A DNA stretch of 64,000 nt from JAIESQ01 sp964495375 (GCA_964495375.1 CAZBWM010000014.1:39990-103989), one strand, 5' to 3'. Shown: positions 9,518 through 19,593, counted from the first letter of the stretch. Notes: generated by a model not told the origin, from the sequence alone. Numbers and translations are program-made.

Positions 9518-10792
9518 ATGTCACGCGTCAATCGTCGCAACTTTTTGCAATCGTCGGCCGGTTTATTGGCCGGCGCCGGACTGGCTCCCCACCTGCTGAC
9601 CGGCGCCGTGCAATCGCTGGCCGGCGAGCCGGGCTCGAAGAACGATCGCTTCGTGATCGGCTCGATCGGCTTGGGCGGGCAAGGGACCAGCATCGCCAAC
9701 GCCGCGCGGCGCTATGGCGATGTCGTGGCAGTTTGCGACGTTGATCAGAGCCGCGCCGAAAAAGCCAAAGGCGAGTTCGGCGGCAAGGCTGAAATCTACG
9801 GCGACTATCGCAAGCTGCTCGAACGCCCCGACATCGAACTGGTCACCATCGGCACGCCCGACCATTGGCACACCGCCATCGCCGTGGCGGCGCTGCGAGC
9901 CGGCAAAGATGTCTATTGCGAAAAACCGCTGACGCTCACCGTCGACGAAGGCAAGCTGCTCGTGCGCGTGGTCAAAGAGACTGGCCGCGTCTTCCAGGTC
10001 GGCACCCAGCAGCGCAGCGACGCACGCTTCCGCCTGGCGTGTGAGCTGGTGCGCAACGGTCGCATCGGCAAACTGCAGAAGGTCACCGTCACACTCCCCG
10101 ATTCAGACGCCGGCGGCCCGTTCGCCACGAAGCCCGTGCCGCCGGGGCTCAATTGGGATTTCTGGCTCGGTCAGGCTCCCGCGACCGAGTACATTCCCGA
10201 GCGCTGCCACTACCAGTTCCGCTGGTGGTACGAATACTCAGGCGGAATCATGACCGACTGGGGAGCCCATCACATGGACATCGCGCACTGGGGCATGGGG
10301 GTCGACCAAAGCGGCCCGCTGTCGGTCGAAGGGCACGGCACGCTGCCGAAGATCGCCAACGGCTACAACACGCCGAACCGCTTCACCGTCGATTATCTCT
10401 ATCCTAACGACGTGCAGTTGCACGTTGATATCGGCGACAACGGCGTGCTGTTCGAAGGAGACAAGAGCCGTGTCTACGTCAACCGCGGACGCATCACCGG
10501 CAAGCCGGTCGAAGAACTTGCCGAGAACCCGCTCCCCGAAGATCGCGTCAAGCTCTACGCGAGCAACAACCACATGGGCAATTTCATCGACTGCGTGCGG
10601 AGCCGGCAGACGCCGATCTCCGACGTGGTCAGCCAGCATCGCTCGGTGAGCGCGTGCCATCTTGCCAACATCTCGCTGCGATTGGGGCGCAAACTTAACT
10701 GGGACGCTGCCAAAGAAGAATTTGTCGGCGACAGCGAAGCCAATGCCATGCTCAGCCGACCGCAGCGAGCGCCCTACACGATCGACGCGTGA
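9518..10792 (+). CDS. Tat-exported Gfo/Idh/MocA family oxidoreductase
   Basis: 424 residues from ATG 9518 (GTG 9506 also possible). The N-terminus has a twin-arginine signal (NRRNFLQSSAGLLAGAGLAPH), so the folded protein should be exported with its cofactor. The Rossmann dinucleotide site reads IGSIGLGGQGTS (about 50-61), followed by 'AVCDVD', 'GTPDHWH' and the family motif 'YCEKPLT'. The C-terminal half has 'RWWYEYSGGIMTDWGAHHMDIAHWG', typical of the planctomycete Tat-type branch acting on sugars or inositol-like substrates. Substrate unknown. The SDR gene downstream starts inside its stop codon (GTGA), so the two are co-translated. Confidence 0.93.
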   Translation: MSRVNRRNFLQSSAGLLAGAGLAPHLLTGAVQSLAGEPGSKNDRFVIGSIGLGGQGTSIANAARRYGDVVAVCDVDQSRAEKAKGEFGGKAEIYGDYRKLLERPDIELVTIGTPDHWHTAIAVAALRAGKDVYCEKPLTLTVDEGKLLVRVVKETGRVFQVGTQQRSDARFRLACELVRNGRIGKLQKVTVTLPDSDAGGPFATKPVPPGLNWDFWLGQAPATEYIPERCHYQFRWWYEYSGGIMTDWGAHHMDIAHWGMGVDQSGPLSVEGHGTLPKIANGYNTPNRFTVDYLYPNDVQLHVDIGDNGVLFEGDKSRVYVNRGRITGKPVEELAENPLPEDRVKLYASNNHMGNFIDCVRSRQTPISDVVSQHRSVSACHLANISLRLGRKLNWDAAKEEFVGDSEANAMLSRPQRAPYTIDA

Positions 10793-11610
10793 GTACAGCG
10801 GCCACCATGCAATCGTGGTCAGGCAAAGTCGCCATCGTCACCGGCGCCTCCGAAGGGCTAGGGCTGTCACTGGCGCGGGCCTGGGCCCAGCGCGGTGCAA
10901 GCGTCGTGCTGGCGGCGCGTAGGGCCGAGCCACTTAAGGCGGCTGCTGAGAGTTTGTCGGCATGCGGTGCCCCGGTGCTCACGGTGCCGACCGACGTGAC
11001 GCGGCAAGCCGATGTCGAGCGGCTGGTCTCCGCGTCACTCGAGCGCTTCGGCCGCATCGACGCGCTGGTGAACAACGCCGGCCGCTCGGGGCGCCGGGCA
11101 ATCGAAGTCACCACGCCCGACGACTTCCAAGCCATGTGGGAACTGAATTTTCTCTCCGTGGTGCGCTGCACACGGGCCTGCTTACCGCAGTTGCTCGAAC
11201 ACCACGGAAGCGTGGTCAACATCGGCTCGCTGGCAGGCAAGATCGCGGCCCGCTGGATTGGCGCCTACCCGGCCAGCAAGTTCGCGGTTTCCGCCTACAG
11301 CCAGCAGTTGCGTCTGGAATTGGGACCGCGTGGCTTGCACGTGTTGTTGGTCTCGCCCGGCCCGATCGCTCGCGCGCAGCCGCGCGAGCGCGAGACGGAC
11401 GAGTTCGATGGCTTGCCCGAAAGTGCCCGGCGCCCCGGCGCCGGCGCCAAGACGCGCGCGATCGATCCCGACGAATTGGCGCGCCGCATCGTGCAGGCGT
11501 GCGACGAGCATCGCATCGAGCTGGTGATTCCGTCGAAAGCGCGCTGGCTGGCGGCGATTGGCCAACTATGGCCGTCTCTGGGAGATTGGGTGCTACGCAA
11601 GGCGACCTAG
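10789..11610 (+). CDS. Short-chain dehydrogenase/reductase
   Basis: 273 residues starting at GTG 10789, overlapping the previous TGA by four bases. Classical SDR motifs are present: cofactor loop TGASEGLG (about 17-24), 'NNAG' (about 101), catalytic Tyr-Lys in 'YPASK' (about 160-164) preceded by 'NIGSLAGK' with its Ser, and 'VSPGPI'. Basic residues after the second strand (AARRAEP) favour NADP over NAD. Coupling to a Gfo/Idh/MocA oxidoreductase suggests both act in one sugar-oxidation route, although one is exported and the other appears cytoplasmic. Confidence 0.92.
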   Translation: MSTAATMQSWSGKVAIVTGASEGLGLSLARAWAQRGASVVLAARRAEPLKAAAESLSACGAPVLTVPTDVTRQADVERLVSASLERFGRIDALVNNAGRSGRRAIEVTTPDDFQAMWELNFLSVVRCTRACLPQLLEHHGSVVNIGSLAGKIAARWIGAYPASKFAVSAYSQQLRLELGPRGLHVLLVSPGPIARAQPRERETDEFDGLPESARRPGAGAKTRAIDPDELARRIVQACDEHRIELVIPSKARWLAAIGQLWPSLGDWVLRKAT

Positions 11611-11614
11611 TCGA

Positions 11615-11634
11615 CGTGCAATTCAACTGCACGC
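11615..11634. terminator. Short palindrome between convergent genes
   Basis: GACGTGCAATTCAACTGCACG follows the SDR stop by a few bases; arms CGTGCA/TGCACG with a short AT-rich centre. It may be a weak bidirectional terminator between the SDR and the convergent LarA-like gene. No long T-tract. Confidence 0.35.
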
Positions 11635-11659
11635 ATGAGGTGCCTTGCTGAGTACCAAA

Positions 11660-12964
11660 CTACGAACCGGCCGTGGCCGTCGCATGATCCGCCCCCAGCT
11701 CGCTCATCTCGGGTAGCATACCGGCGACATCCAGCGGCAGATCGCGCAGCTCGCTGACAATTTCCAGATCGTCGCGCTTGCGGGCTTCATCGAGGTACGC
11801 GCCTGAGCACTCGACTTCGGCCAGGTGCAACGTGTTGGCAATCCACAGCACGCGCGCGTCAGGCGGCTCGACCAGTCCGATGTTGGCCAACGCCGACTCG
11901 AGCATTTCGCGATCGGTGTCGTAAGTGGCCGGCGCGGCGGCCCCCGTGATGTGCCCGCCGGTAAGGCAATTGATCTTGGTGATTTTCCAATCGACCAGGT
12001 CGACGGCGCGCTGCAGACAGAACTCGGCCATGCCGATGCCGGCCGCGTTGCCGTGCGTCTCCTCGGTCAGCCCACGCAGGCAGATCCGTTTGACCTTGGG
12101 TGATTCCGTCTCGGCTGCTCGATGATCGTAGAACTTGCGGCCGACGACATTGGTATCCATGCCGGCGCCGCTGATGTTCTTGCCGATCTCGTCGATCAGC
12201 AGGATGTCTGCCCGATCGAACGGCAACTTGGGCATCCAGCGACGGGCCATCACGAGCAGTTCGCTCTCGCGGCGTTCGAAGGCATCGGGGGGCACCGCTT
12301 CAATCAGGGCGGTTTCGTCGTAGCCGTTTTCGACGATCCCCAGGCCGGCCACGATACGGCAACGTGCTAGCACTTCGCCCGCCACGCTGCGGACGATCTG
12401 CCCAAAGCTGTAATCCTGGATCGCGCGGTGATAAATCTTGGCCCCCTCGTGCTTCCCCAGGCCGATAAGCATCATCTTCATCAGGCCGCTCTCAACTTCA
12501 CCCACGAAATTGGTGTGAGGCTTGATTCGCCCCGCGACCAGCACGTGGTCGGCCTCGAACGCGTGGCGGTCGAAATGGACGGGAAACCCCTCGGGGGTTC
12601 GGCAAACCTCGACGGTTTCCATCGACGAGCGGATCGGGCAGCCGGCATATTGCTCGGTGAGCCCGTAGCCTTCGACGATCGCCTGCTGGCCGGCCGCGGT
12701 GCCGCCGCCGTGGCTTCCCATGGCCGGCACAAGGAACGGTTTGGCCCCCAACCCCTTCAGATGGTCGACAGCCCCCTTGATAATGCGGTCGATGTTGGCG
12801 ATGCCCCGACTGCCGACGGTGATCGCCACCGATTGGCCGGCGGCGATCTTGTTTTTCAGTTCCAGCCGGGCCAACTGCCGCTCGACTTCGGTCGCGATAT
12901 TCTCGACCTGCGGACGTTCGAACTTCTGGCGGACGCGAAAGAACTGCGGAAAGCTAGCAGACAC
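11660..12964 (-). CDS. LarA-like DUF2088 family protein
   Basis: 434 residues. I place the start at GTG 12964 because GGAGG sits about eight bases upstream and the protein then begins SASFPQFFRVRQKFERP; the open frame reaches 13213 but its extra 83 residues are low-complexity Pro/Arg. Family marks: 'VAITVGSRGIANID', 'KPFLVPAMGSHGGGTAAGQ' and 'VAGRIKPHTNFVGEVESGLMKMM', the pattern of DUF2088/lactate racemase relatives. The His residues in SHGGGT and KPHT correspond to the nickel-pincer region in LarA. Substrate is probably a sugar or hydroxy acid epimerised at an alpha carbon. No larB, larC or larE is visible. Confidence 0.85.
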   Translation of the reverse strand: MSASFPQFFRVRQKFERPQVENIATEVERQLARLELKNKIAAGQSVAITVGSRGIANIDRIIKGAVDHLKGLGAKPFLVPAMGSHGGGTAAGQQAIVEGYGLTEQYAGCPIRSSMETVEVCRTPEGFPVHFDRHAFEADHVLVAGRIKPHTNFVGEVESGLMKMMLIGLGKHEGAKIYHRAIQDYSFGQIVRSVAGEVLARCRIVAGLGIVENGYDETALIEAVPPDAFERRESELLVMARRWMPKLPFDRADILLIDEIGKNISGAGMDTNVVGRKFYDHRAAETESPKVKRICLRGLTEETHGNAAGIGMAEFCLQRAVDLVDWKITKINCLTGGHITGAAAPATYDTDREMLESALANIGLVEPPDARVLWIANTLHLAEVECSGAYLDEARKRDDLEIVSELRDLPLDVAGMLPEMSELGADHATATAGS

Positions 12965-13245
12965 CGTGGGGGCCTCCGGGCGCAAGGTCGGAACGCTCCT
13001 GATCTTACTAGCAGGCCTTGGCAGCGACAAATGGCCCGGCCTGGCAGGCCGTGGCTGCGACAACTGGCGCGGCAAAACGCCGGGCCGCGCGTGGCTGCGA
13101 TCCGGTCTAGGTCGAAATCCGCCAGCCCCGTAGAATGCCCCGCCGCCACAGACGGATTGTCGCGCAACCGGTCGACCCAGACCTGGTCGGGCAGGCCACT
13201 CTGCGCTTCGCAAAACTCAGTGCCTCACGGATGAGGGCCAGTCTC

Positions 13246-16200
13246 ATGCCAACGCTGCGCCGTCGTAGACGCCGCCCACTTCATTCTCACTACGAGCAAG
13301 ACGGCTTCGAGCCACGGCCGAAACGGCGCCGCTCGCGCGGAACACGATTACTGCTGACACCGGTCCTCGTGCTCGCGGCGCTGGCGGCGCTGGCCCCCTC
13401 GATCGTCAGCTATACGCCGCTGGGCACATGGATTGTCGACCGCGTGGTGCGCGATCTGCACGGCGATTTGCGCGTCGGCGGAATTTCGGTTGGCTGGTTC
13501 ACTTCGGCACGACTCGACCGGATCGAGCTGCGCGATGACGACGGCGAGCTCGTCGCGCGACTCGGCGCGATCGACTGCGACAAATCGTTGATCGGCATGT
13601 TGACCAATCGCGCAAGCCTGGGGCGCGTGCGAATTCTGGAGCCCGAGCTGCGCCTCGAATTGGCCCAGCAAGAAACCAATCTGGAGCGCGTGTTCGCTCC
13701 CTGGCTCGCCGAGAAACCGGATCAGCCCGACGACAATGCCGGTGGCGATCCGCTCGACGGCCTGGAGCTCGACCTCGAAATCGTCCGCGGCAACGTGATG
13801 GTCATCGACACGGTGAAGAACCGCCGCGCGCTAATCGGCGATGTCAACGCCACGCTCCGCCATCTGGCCACCGCGGGGGCGGGCTACGACGCCCGAGCGA
13901 CCGCCCACGTGCAAGAAGCGCCGGGCCAGCAAGTCGCCAAGCTCGACCTGGCGCTCGATGGCCGTACGCACGGCGCCGATAAGACTCAACCGATCAGCCG
14001 CTTGACCCTCAAAAGCGAGGGCTTTCCGCTGTGGATCGCCGCGGCCGCTTCGCGCCGCGCCGCCGCAGGCTGGGAAGCCGACGGCCGCCTGGCGAGCGAC
14101 CTGGTGTGCGAATGGTCGTATCACGATGGCAAGCTGAATCGAGCCAGCGTCGATGGTCAGACGATCGTCGAGCAACTGACTTGTGAAGGTCCGGCACTCA
14201 ACGGCGACAAGCTGCAACTGGCCGCGGTGCGCGTGCCGATCAAAGCATCGTGGGAAAATGATCGGCTCGTCGTCGATCAACTCACCATGACGTGTGACCT
14301 GGGCGAAGCCTCGTTTGCCGGCACGCTCGACGGTAGCGGCGGCTGGAGCAAAGCGCTCGAGCGCAAGCCGTTCCGCGTTGTTGGCCACGTCGATCTGGCG
14401 AAGCTGGCCGCGGCCCTGCCGCGCACCGTCCGCGTGCGCGACGACGCCCGGATCACGGCCGGCCGCATCGAACTGGAGATCGACGCGCAGCCGCAAGGCG
14501 AAGCGGTCGTCTGGCAAGGTCGGTTGGAAACCACCCAACTCGCGGCCGTCGCCGCCGGCGAACAGATCACCTGGGACAAGCCGATGCTGGTCACGTTCGC
14601 GGCGCACGAGGCCGCCGATGGCTGGCAAGTCGACAAGCTCAACGGCGAGGCCGATTTCTTGCGACTCGAAGGCTCGGGAAGCGCCCATCAAGGACAAGTT
14701 ACCGGTTCGTTCGATTTCGATCGGCTGTCGCACGAGCTGGCCCGCTTCGTCAATGTCGGCGAGCTGCGCATGAGTGGCACCGGCACGTCTAAAGTTGTTT
14801 GGCAGCGGGCCGACGACGGCCACTTTCGGTTCGATGGCCAGTTGGACGCGCAAAAATTTGAACTATCTCGGCCCGGAGCGCATCCGTGGATCGAGCCGCA
14901 ATTACAAGTGACCATGTCTCTGGCCGGCGCGATGGACGGCACGGCACTCACCAGCGTCGAACAAGCCACGCTGCGCCTGATCGCGGGGCGAGATCGCTTC
15001 GACGCCCAGCTCGAGCAGCCGCTGACCAAGATCGAAGCGGCCAGTGTCTGGCCGGTCGCGGTCACGATGCACGGGCAGCTTGAGCGCTGGCTGCCGCGCG
15101 TCGAACCGTGGATCGGTCCCTTGCCCGGTTACGATCTGGCCGGCACTTGCCAGGTGGCAGCCAACATTCGCTACAGCGCGGGATTGATCGAACTGGAACC
15201 GCTCCGCGCCAACGTCCACGCCCTGCACGCAGTCTTGCCGGGAGCCGTGATCGACGAACCGCTCGTCGACCTGTCGGCCAGCGGCAAATGGAACGGCAAA
15301 TCCAGCACGCTACTGATCAGCGACGCACGTTGGCAATCAGCCAGCCTGACGGCGGAAGCCAATGGCGTGCAACTGGCGATGAACACGCCACGCGGCATGG
15401 AGCTCCAGGGAACCGTGCAATACTCCGGCGACGTCGCCCGGTTGTGGCAATGGACGCTCGACCCCGCGCAGCCCCCCGCTTGCCAATTGGCAGGGCGGAT
15501 GGACGGGCGCGTCGAAATCACCCGCAGCGGAGACGTGACCAACGCGCGATTGCACACCACGGTCAATCAGTTTCTGGCGGCCTGGCCCAGCGGCGCGCGC
15601 TGGCAAGAGCCGCAGTTGAACGTTACCAGCACGCTGAACCACGACGCCAAATCGCAAACGGTGCGGCTGGCCAACTTCGACGTCGCCGCGCAAGCCCTCG
15701 CTTGCACGGCGCGCGGGCAGATCAGCGATCTTTCGGGCCAGCGGCTCATCGAGCTCGATGGCCGTGTGCGGTACGACCTGGCCAGCTTGAAACCCGTTTG
15801 GCAACAGTGGACGGGGCAGGGGATCGACTTCTACGGCCGCGACGAACGCCCCTTCTCGTTGCGCGGGCCGCTGGCTGCCCTGCTGGCCGAACCACCGCGA
15901 GCGCCCGACGCGCCACTCGCGCCGCTGGTTCCGTTGGCTCATGCCGGGGGCGCACGTCCGGCGAATCAACCGCCGAATCAAACTCCTGTCGCCGCGGCGC
16001 CCGCCGATCCATCAGCGCTGGCCAAGCTGGATGGCAACGCTTCGCTCAAGTGGGAGCGGGGGAACTTGTATGGGTTCGTGCTCGGGCCGGCGACGATCGA
16101 TGCGCATCTGTCCGGTGGCATGCTAGGGCTGACACCGCTCGACGTGGCAGCCTCGGGTGGGCGATTGCACCTGGCCCCCACGGTGCGCGTTGCTCCTGGC

Positions 16201-16839
16201 CCCATGGAACTGACCATGCCGCGCGGCCGCATGGCCGAGCAGGTGCAGATCACGCCGGAGATGTGCGCGCGAGCGCTTAAGTTCGTGGCGCCCATTCTGG
16301 CCGACGTCACGCAGGCCAACGGCCGCTTCTCGATCGACTTGGACAACTGCCGGCTGCCGCTGGGCGAACTGGCCAAAGGCGATCTAGCAGGTCGCATGAC
16401 AGTCCACGACGTCGCGATCGGTCCTGGCCCGCTCGTGCAAGAGCTGGCCGTCTTGATGAGCCGTCCGGCGCCGGCCCGACTGCTCCAGGAAAGCGTGGTC
16501 GAGTTCCGCATGGTCAACGGGCGGATCTATCACCAGGGGCTCGCATTGGTGTTCCCCGACTTCACGATCAAGACCTCGGGCTCAGTCGGCCTCGACGAAT
16601 CGCTCGCCATCGTCGCCGAGATGCCGGTCCCGCCCAAATGGATCGGCAACAACCGCCTGGGAGACGCCATCCGCGGGCAGACGATTCGTTTGCCGATCGG
16701 CGGTACCCTCAAGGCCCCGAAGATCGACCAGGCGGCCCTGCAGCAAACCAGTGCCCAGTTCCTCCGCAACGCCGCCGGGCAAGCGATCGAAGGAGAACTG
16801 ATGAATCAATTTGACCGCTTGCTGGGTAAGCCGCGCTAA
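13246..16839 (+). CDS. Large AsmA-like inner-membrane-anchored periplasmic protein
   Basis: 1,197 residues from ATG 13246, which has GAGGG eight to nine bases upstream; ATGs at 13135 and 13231 are alternatives without a binding site. After a strongly basic N-terminus comes a single membrane helix (LLLTPVLVLAALAALAPSIV). Then follows 'SYTPLGTWIVDRVVRDLHGDLRVGGISVGWFTSARLDRIELRDDDGELVARLGAI', typical of the AsmA/TamB N-terminal module, and about 1,000 residues of repetitive beta-strands. The end (LPIGGTLKAPKIDQAAL) is also AsmA-like. Such proteins bridge the envelope and are implicated in lipid transport or outer-membrane assembly. A Pro/Ala-rich linker lies at about 885-925. Specific subfamily not determined. 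Confidence 0.85.
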   Translation: MPTLRRRRRRPLHSHYEQDGFEPRPKRRRSRGTRLLLTPVLVLAALAALAPSIVSYTPLGTWIVDRVVRDLHGDLRVGGISVGWFTSARLDRIELRDDDGELVARLGAIDCDKSLIGMLTNRASLGRVRILEPELRLELAQQETNLERVFAPWLAEKPDQPDDNAGGDPLDGLELDLEIVRGNVMVIDTVKNRRALIGDVNATLRHLATAGAGYDARATAHVQEAPGQQVAKLDLALDGRTHGADKTQPISRLTLKSEGFPLWIAAAASRRAAAGWEADGRLASDLVCEWSYHDGKLNRASVDGQTIVEQLTCEGPALNGDKLQLAAVRVPIKASWENDRLVVDQLTMTCDLGEASFAGTLDGSGGWSKALERKPFRVVGHVDLAKLAAALPRTVRVRDDARITAGRIELEIDAQPQGEAVVWQGRLETTQLAAVAAGEQITWDKPMLVTFAAHEAADGWQVDKLNGEADFLRLEGSGSAHQGQVTGSFDFDRLSHELARFVNVGELRMSGTGTSKVVWQRADDGHFRFDGQLDAQKFELSRPGAHPWIEPQLQVTMSLAGAMDGTALTSVEQATLRLIAGRDRFDAQLEQPLTKIEAASVWPVAVTMHGQLERWLPRVEPWIGPLPGYDLAGTCQVAANIRYSAGLIELEPLRANVHALHAVLPGAVIDEPLVDLSASGKWNGKSSTLLISDARWQSASLTAEANGVQLAMNTPRGMELQGTVQYSGDVARLWQWTLDPAQPPACQLAGRMDGRVEITRSGDVTNARLHTTVNQFLAAWPSGARWQEPQLNVTSTLNHDAKSQTVRLANFDVAAQALACTARGQISDLSGQRLIELDGRVRYDLASLKPVWQQWTGQGIDFYGRDERPFSLRGPLAALLAEPPRAPDAPLAPLVPLAHAGGARPANQPPNQTPVAAAPADPSALAKLDGNASLKWERGNLYGFVLGPATIDAHLSGGMLGLTPLDVAASGGRLHLAPTVRVAPGPMELTMPRGRMAEQVQITPEMCARALKFVAPILADVTQANGRFSIDLDNCRLPLGELAKGDLAGRMTVHDVAIGPGPLVQELAVLMSRPAPARLLQESVVEFRMVNGRIYHQGLALVFPDFTIKTSGSVGLDESLAIVAEMPVPPKWIGNNRLGDAIRGQTIRLPIGGTLKAPKIDQAALQQTSAQFLRNAAGQAIEGELMNQFDRLLGKPR

Positions 16840-17048
16840 CCGCGCGGCAATGGGTCTCAGCGTCGTTCGGCGAGCCTCGATTTGCCACGCACCCCGCCGC
16901 ACAGCACAATAGCGGTGCTGGCTCGCTGGCAGTTCTGGCGGACGATCGCCCTGCCGGCGTGCCGCGAAAGGGGCATTTCGGAAAAGGCACTCGCGCGACG
17001 ACGGCCCTCGAGGCCGGCCGCCGCCGATCGCCTCCGGAGCGTCGGCCG

Positions 17049-17789
17049 ATGAAGCTGGTGCTATTGGGCACGACCGGGTACCACCCGAACAATCGTCGCC
17101 AGACCGCCTGCTTCATGCTGCCCGAGGCCGGCGTCGTGCTCGACGCGGGGACCGGCATGTTTCGCGTACGCGAGCAGTTGGCCACCGACGAGCTCGACAT
17201 TGTTCTCTCGCACGCACACCTTGACCACATCGTCGGGCTGACGTTCTTGTTCGACGTGCTGTTCGAGAAGAACATGCGCCGCGTGACGGTGCATGCCCAG
17301 CCTGAAACGATCGCCGCCGTGCGTGAGCATCTGTTGGCGCCGGCGGTTTTTCCCGTTGAGCTGCCGTGCGACTATCGGCCGCTTGCGGGCCCGGTGCCGC
17401 TGGTCGGCGGCGGCCGCCTCACCCACTTTCCGCTCGAACACCCTGGCGGCTCGACCGGCTTTCGGCTCGATTGGCCGGGGCGCTCGATGGCCTACGTGAC
17501 CGACACCGTGGCCCGCCCGGGGGCCGAGTACATCGCGGCCATTCGTGGCGTCGACTTGCTCGTCCACGAGTGCTACTTCGACGACTCGATGCAGGCTTGG
17601 GCCGAACGCACGGGTCACAGCTCTACAACCGGTGTCGCCCGGGTGGCGCTCGAAGCCGAGGTCAGACGATTGGTCCTCGTGCACGTCAATCCGCTATTGG
17701 ATCAACACGACCCAATCGGGCTGGAAGTGGCGCAGGCCATCTTTCCGGATACCGAGATCGGCGTGGACGGCATGGAGATCGAGTTCTGA
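17049..17789 (+). CDS. MBL-fold metallo-hydrolase (RNase Z-like)
   Basis: 246 residues from ATG 17049, with GGAG nine bases upstream; the frame from 16959 is a non-protein extension. The metal motif 'SHAHLDHIVG' lies at about 54-63, with further ligands in 'FPLEHPGGSTGF', 'YVTDT' and 'VLVHVNP'. The opening 'LLGTTGYHPNNRRQTACFML' and 'VLDAGTG' fit the RNase Z/PhnP-like branch that cleaves phosphodiester substrates. It follows the AsmA-like gene by about 210 bases. The exact substrate is not decidable from sequence. Confidence 0.9.
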   Translation: MKLVLLGTTGYHPNNRRQTACFMLPEAGVVLDAGTGMFRVREQLATDELDIVLSHAHLDHIVGLTFLFDVLFEKNMRRVTVHAQPETIAAVREHLLAPAVFPVELPCDYRPLAGPVPLVGGGRLTHFPLEHPGGSTGFRLDWPGRSMAYVTDTVARPGAEYIAAIRGVDLLVHECYFDDSMQAWAERTGHSSTTGVARVALEAEVRRLVLVHVNPLLDQHDPIGLEVAQAIFPDTEIGVDGMEIEF

Positions 17790-17846
17790 GCTGCTCCGCC
17801 GCGGCGACTAACTTCAGCCTTCGGCGAGCCGGAAACACCCATCAAC

Positions 17847-17886
17847 AAAAAAAACGGGACGTCTCGCTTGGGCGAGACGTCCCGTT
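17847..17886 (-). terminator. Intrinsic terminator of PEP-CTERM gene 1
   Basis: Perfect 15-bp stem (AACGGGACGTCTCGC and its complement) with a 4-nt loop. On the minus strand it is followed by a run of eight T. It lies about 60 bases after the stop of the gene ending at 17948. Confidence 0.9.
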
Positions 17887-17947
17887 GTGACTTTATATCG
17901 ATCGAGCTGGTCGGCACCCACGACGAGGGCCCGCCCAGCGATTACGA

Positions 17948-19147
17948 TCAGCTCTGCCGTTGCTTGCGGCGACGGTGCATCCATACCGGCAGCATGCTCA
18001 CCACGCCGAGCGCCAGCAGCACGATGCTCCCCGGCTCGGGGATGACGCCGACTCGCTCGAGGTGGAAGCCAACGTTGAAGTTGATGCTGGCCGCCAGATC
18101 GACCGCCGCGGAGATCGTCAGCGGAATCAACTCGCTGTCTTCGAAGGCCAACGAGGTGACCGTGGCCAGATTGATCGAGAAGTTGTTGATCCCTTCCAGC
18201 ACGATCTTGGCATTCGGATCGTTGGGGCTACCGATGATGTGGTACGTGCCGCTAAGTGCAAAGTCCTGCGAAAAATCCTGATCGTCCACCGGGATGTCCA
18301 ACAACTCGAACGCGATTGCCTTCAGGTTCCCGGCGACGGCCGAGAGCGTGCCGCCAATCGAGAACGTGCCAGTGCCAATCCCCGTAGGATTCAACACGGC
18401 GTCTCCCGTCTGCTGGAAATTCAGGTCCTTCAGCGTCCCTTGTACGTCGAGTGTGATGCCGGCCAGAAAGAAGTTCGGGCTGTTCGACGTAATCTTCACC
18501 TGCGAGAGCGCGAAATTGGTACCGACGCCGTTGGAGATATCCAAATCGAGGTTCTTGATGTTACTGAGCACCTGGCCATTCGCAGTGAGTTGGGTTTGCG
18601 AGTAACCGAAGACACTCGGCGGAGCCACGCTGGGGACACCCCCATCAATGGTGAACGTGATGGGAACCTGGGCCCCATCGACCTCCTTGGTTACCACCTT
18701 GGACGAGTAGGGATCGACGCCGTCTCCGGTTGACGGATCGTAATAGACAAAGACATCGATTGGGGGATCGCCCACTTTGGCCGGTGGCTTTGTGTGATCG
18801 AGTCGATAAGGAGCGTTGATCTTGGGCAGGGCGACACTACGAGGGGTTGACGCTGTCGTGACCTTATCCACGCCACCGTTGATCGTGAGATCGTCCAGCA
18901 GCGTCAAAGGGTGATTCAGCGGCTCGGTGAAGACGAAGGTTTGAGTACCCTTGCCCCCCTTGCCGGGGCCGTTCCCTTCTCCCGACGCAAACAGGTTACC
19001 GCCGCCGGTCACTTCGGCGGTGAACGTTTGCTGAGGGCCTTGGAAATTGACGTCGATCACCGCGCCTTGCGCGGTGCGCGACTGAGCAAGGCACGCCGCC
19101 GCGGCGATCGCGCCACAACCCAGCAGCCGGGTGAACGTCGTGTTCAT
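17948..19147 (-). CDS. PEP-CTERM secreted protein 1 of the trio
   Basis: 399 residues from ATG 19147, preceded by AGAGGA; the frame open to 19348 adds a non-conserved extension. Signal peptide: LLGCGAIAAAACLAQSRTAQGA. The mature part begins 'VIDVNFQGPQQTFTAEVTGGGNLFASG', has a Gly/Lys spacer, and includes 'LDVQGTLKDLNFQQTGDAVLNPTGIGTGTFSIGGTLSAV', all shared with the two genes downstream. The end is IPEPGS, a hydrophobic helix (IVLLALGVVSMLPVW) and RRRKQR, a canonical PEP-CTERM signal. It is longer than its paralogues through an insertion at about 95-170 ('DPPIDVFVYYDPSTGDGVDPYSS'). Own promoter and terminator. Confidence 0.88.
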   Translation of the reverse strand: MNTTFTRLLGCGAIAAAACLAQSRTAQGAVIDVNFQGPQQTFTAEVTGGGNLFASGEGNGPGKGGKGTQTFVFTEPLNHPLTLLDDLTINGGVDKVTTASTPRSVALPKINAPYRLDHTKPPAKVGDPPIDVFVYYDPSTGDGVDPYSSKVVTKEVDGAQVPITFTIDGGVPSVAPPSVFGYSQTQLTANGQVLSNIKNLDLDISNGVGTNFALSQVKITSNSPNFFLAGITLDVQGTLKDLNFQQTGDAVLNPTGIGTGTFSIGGTLSAVAGNLKAIAFELLDIPVDDQDFSQDFALSGTYHIIGSPNDPNAKIVLEGINNFSINLATVTSLAFEDSELIPLTISAAVDLAASINFNVGFHLERVGVIPEPGSIVLLALGVVSMLPVWMHRRRKQRQS

Positions 19148-19593
19148 CGATCGAAATCCTCTCGTCGAGAAGGCGGAACGGAAAAGCGAAGTCTCGCTGG
19201 TCATCGGTGATCTTCCTCGGCAATGTGATAAGAGAACGTAGGCGACCTGAGAGGTAGACGCCCGAGGAAGAGCAGAACGCGGCAGCGGGCCAGCGATCGA
19301 TGTCGTTGGGCTCCCGGCAAGAGCAGTCCCAACCATCGCGGCAACCAAGTCGACAGCGTTCGTAGATGCGGGGTGCCCAATCGCGGCAGGCGCAGCAAGC
19401 GACTACCTGAAGACACCACGAAGACCAAAGAACGGACTGCCAAGCTCGGAAAGCCATCGGGCCGACAGACCCGATTCGCGAGCAGATTAGAGTGACGCGG
19501 CTTCCCTCGCGCGCCTACATTAGCAGTCCATACCCATCGAAAAGATGTGAAAAAACGCCCAGCCGGCAGCTGCCAGCCAAACGCACTTCCCTA

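Noticed and set aside
13831..16280. Long antisense and other-frame reading frames across the AsmA-like gene (13831-14853 -, 15108-16280 +)
   Set aside because: They are Arg-rich shadows of the real gene caused by high GC at third positions, with no ribosome binding site or recognisable domain.
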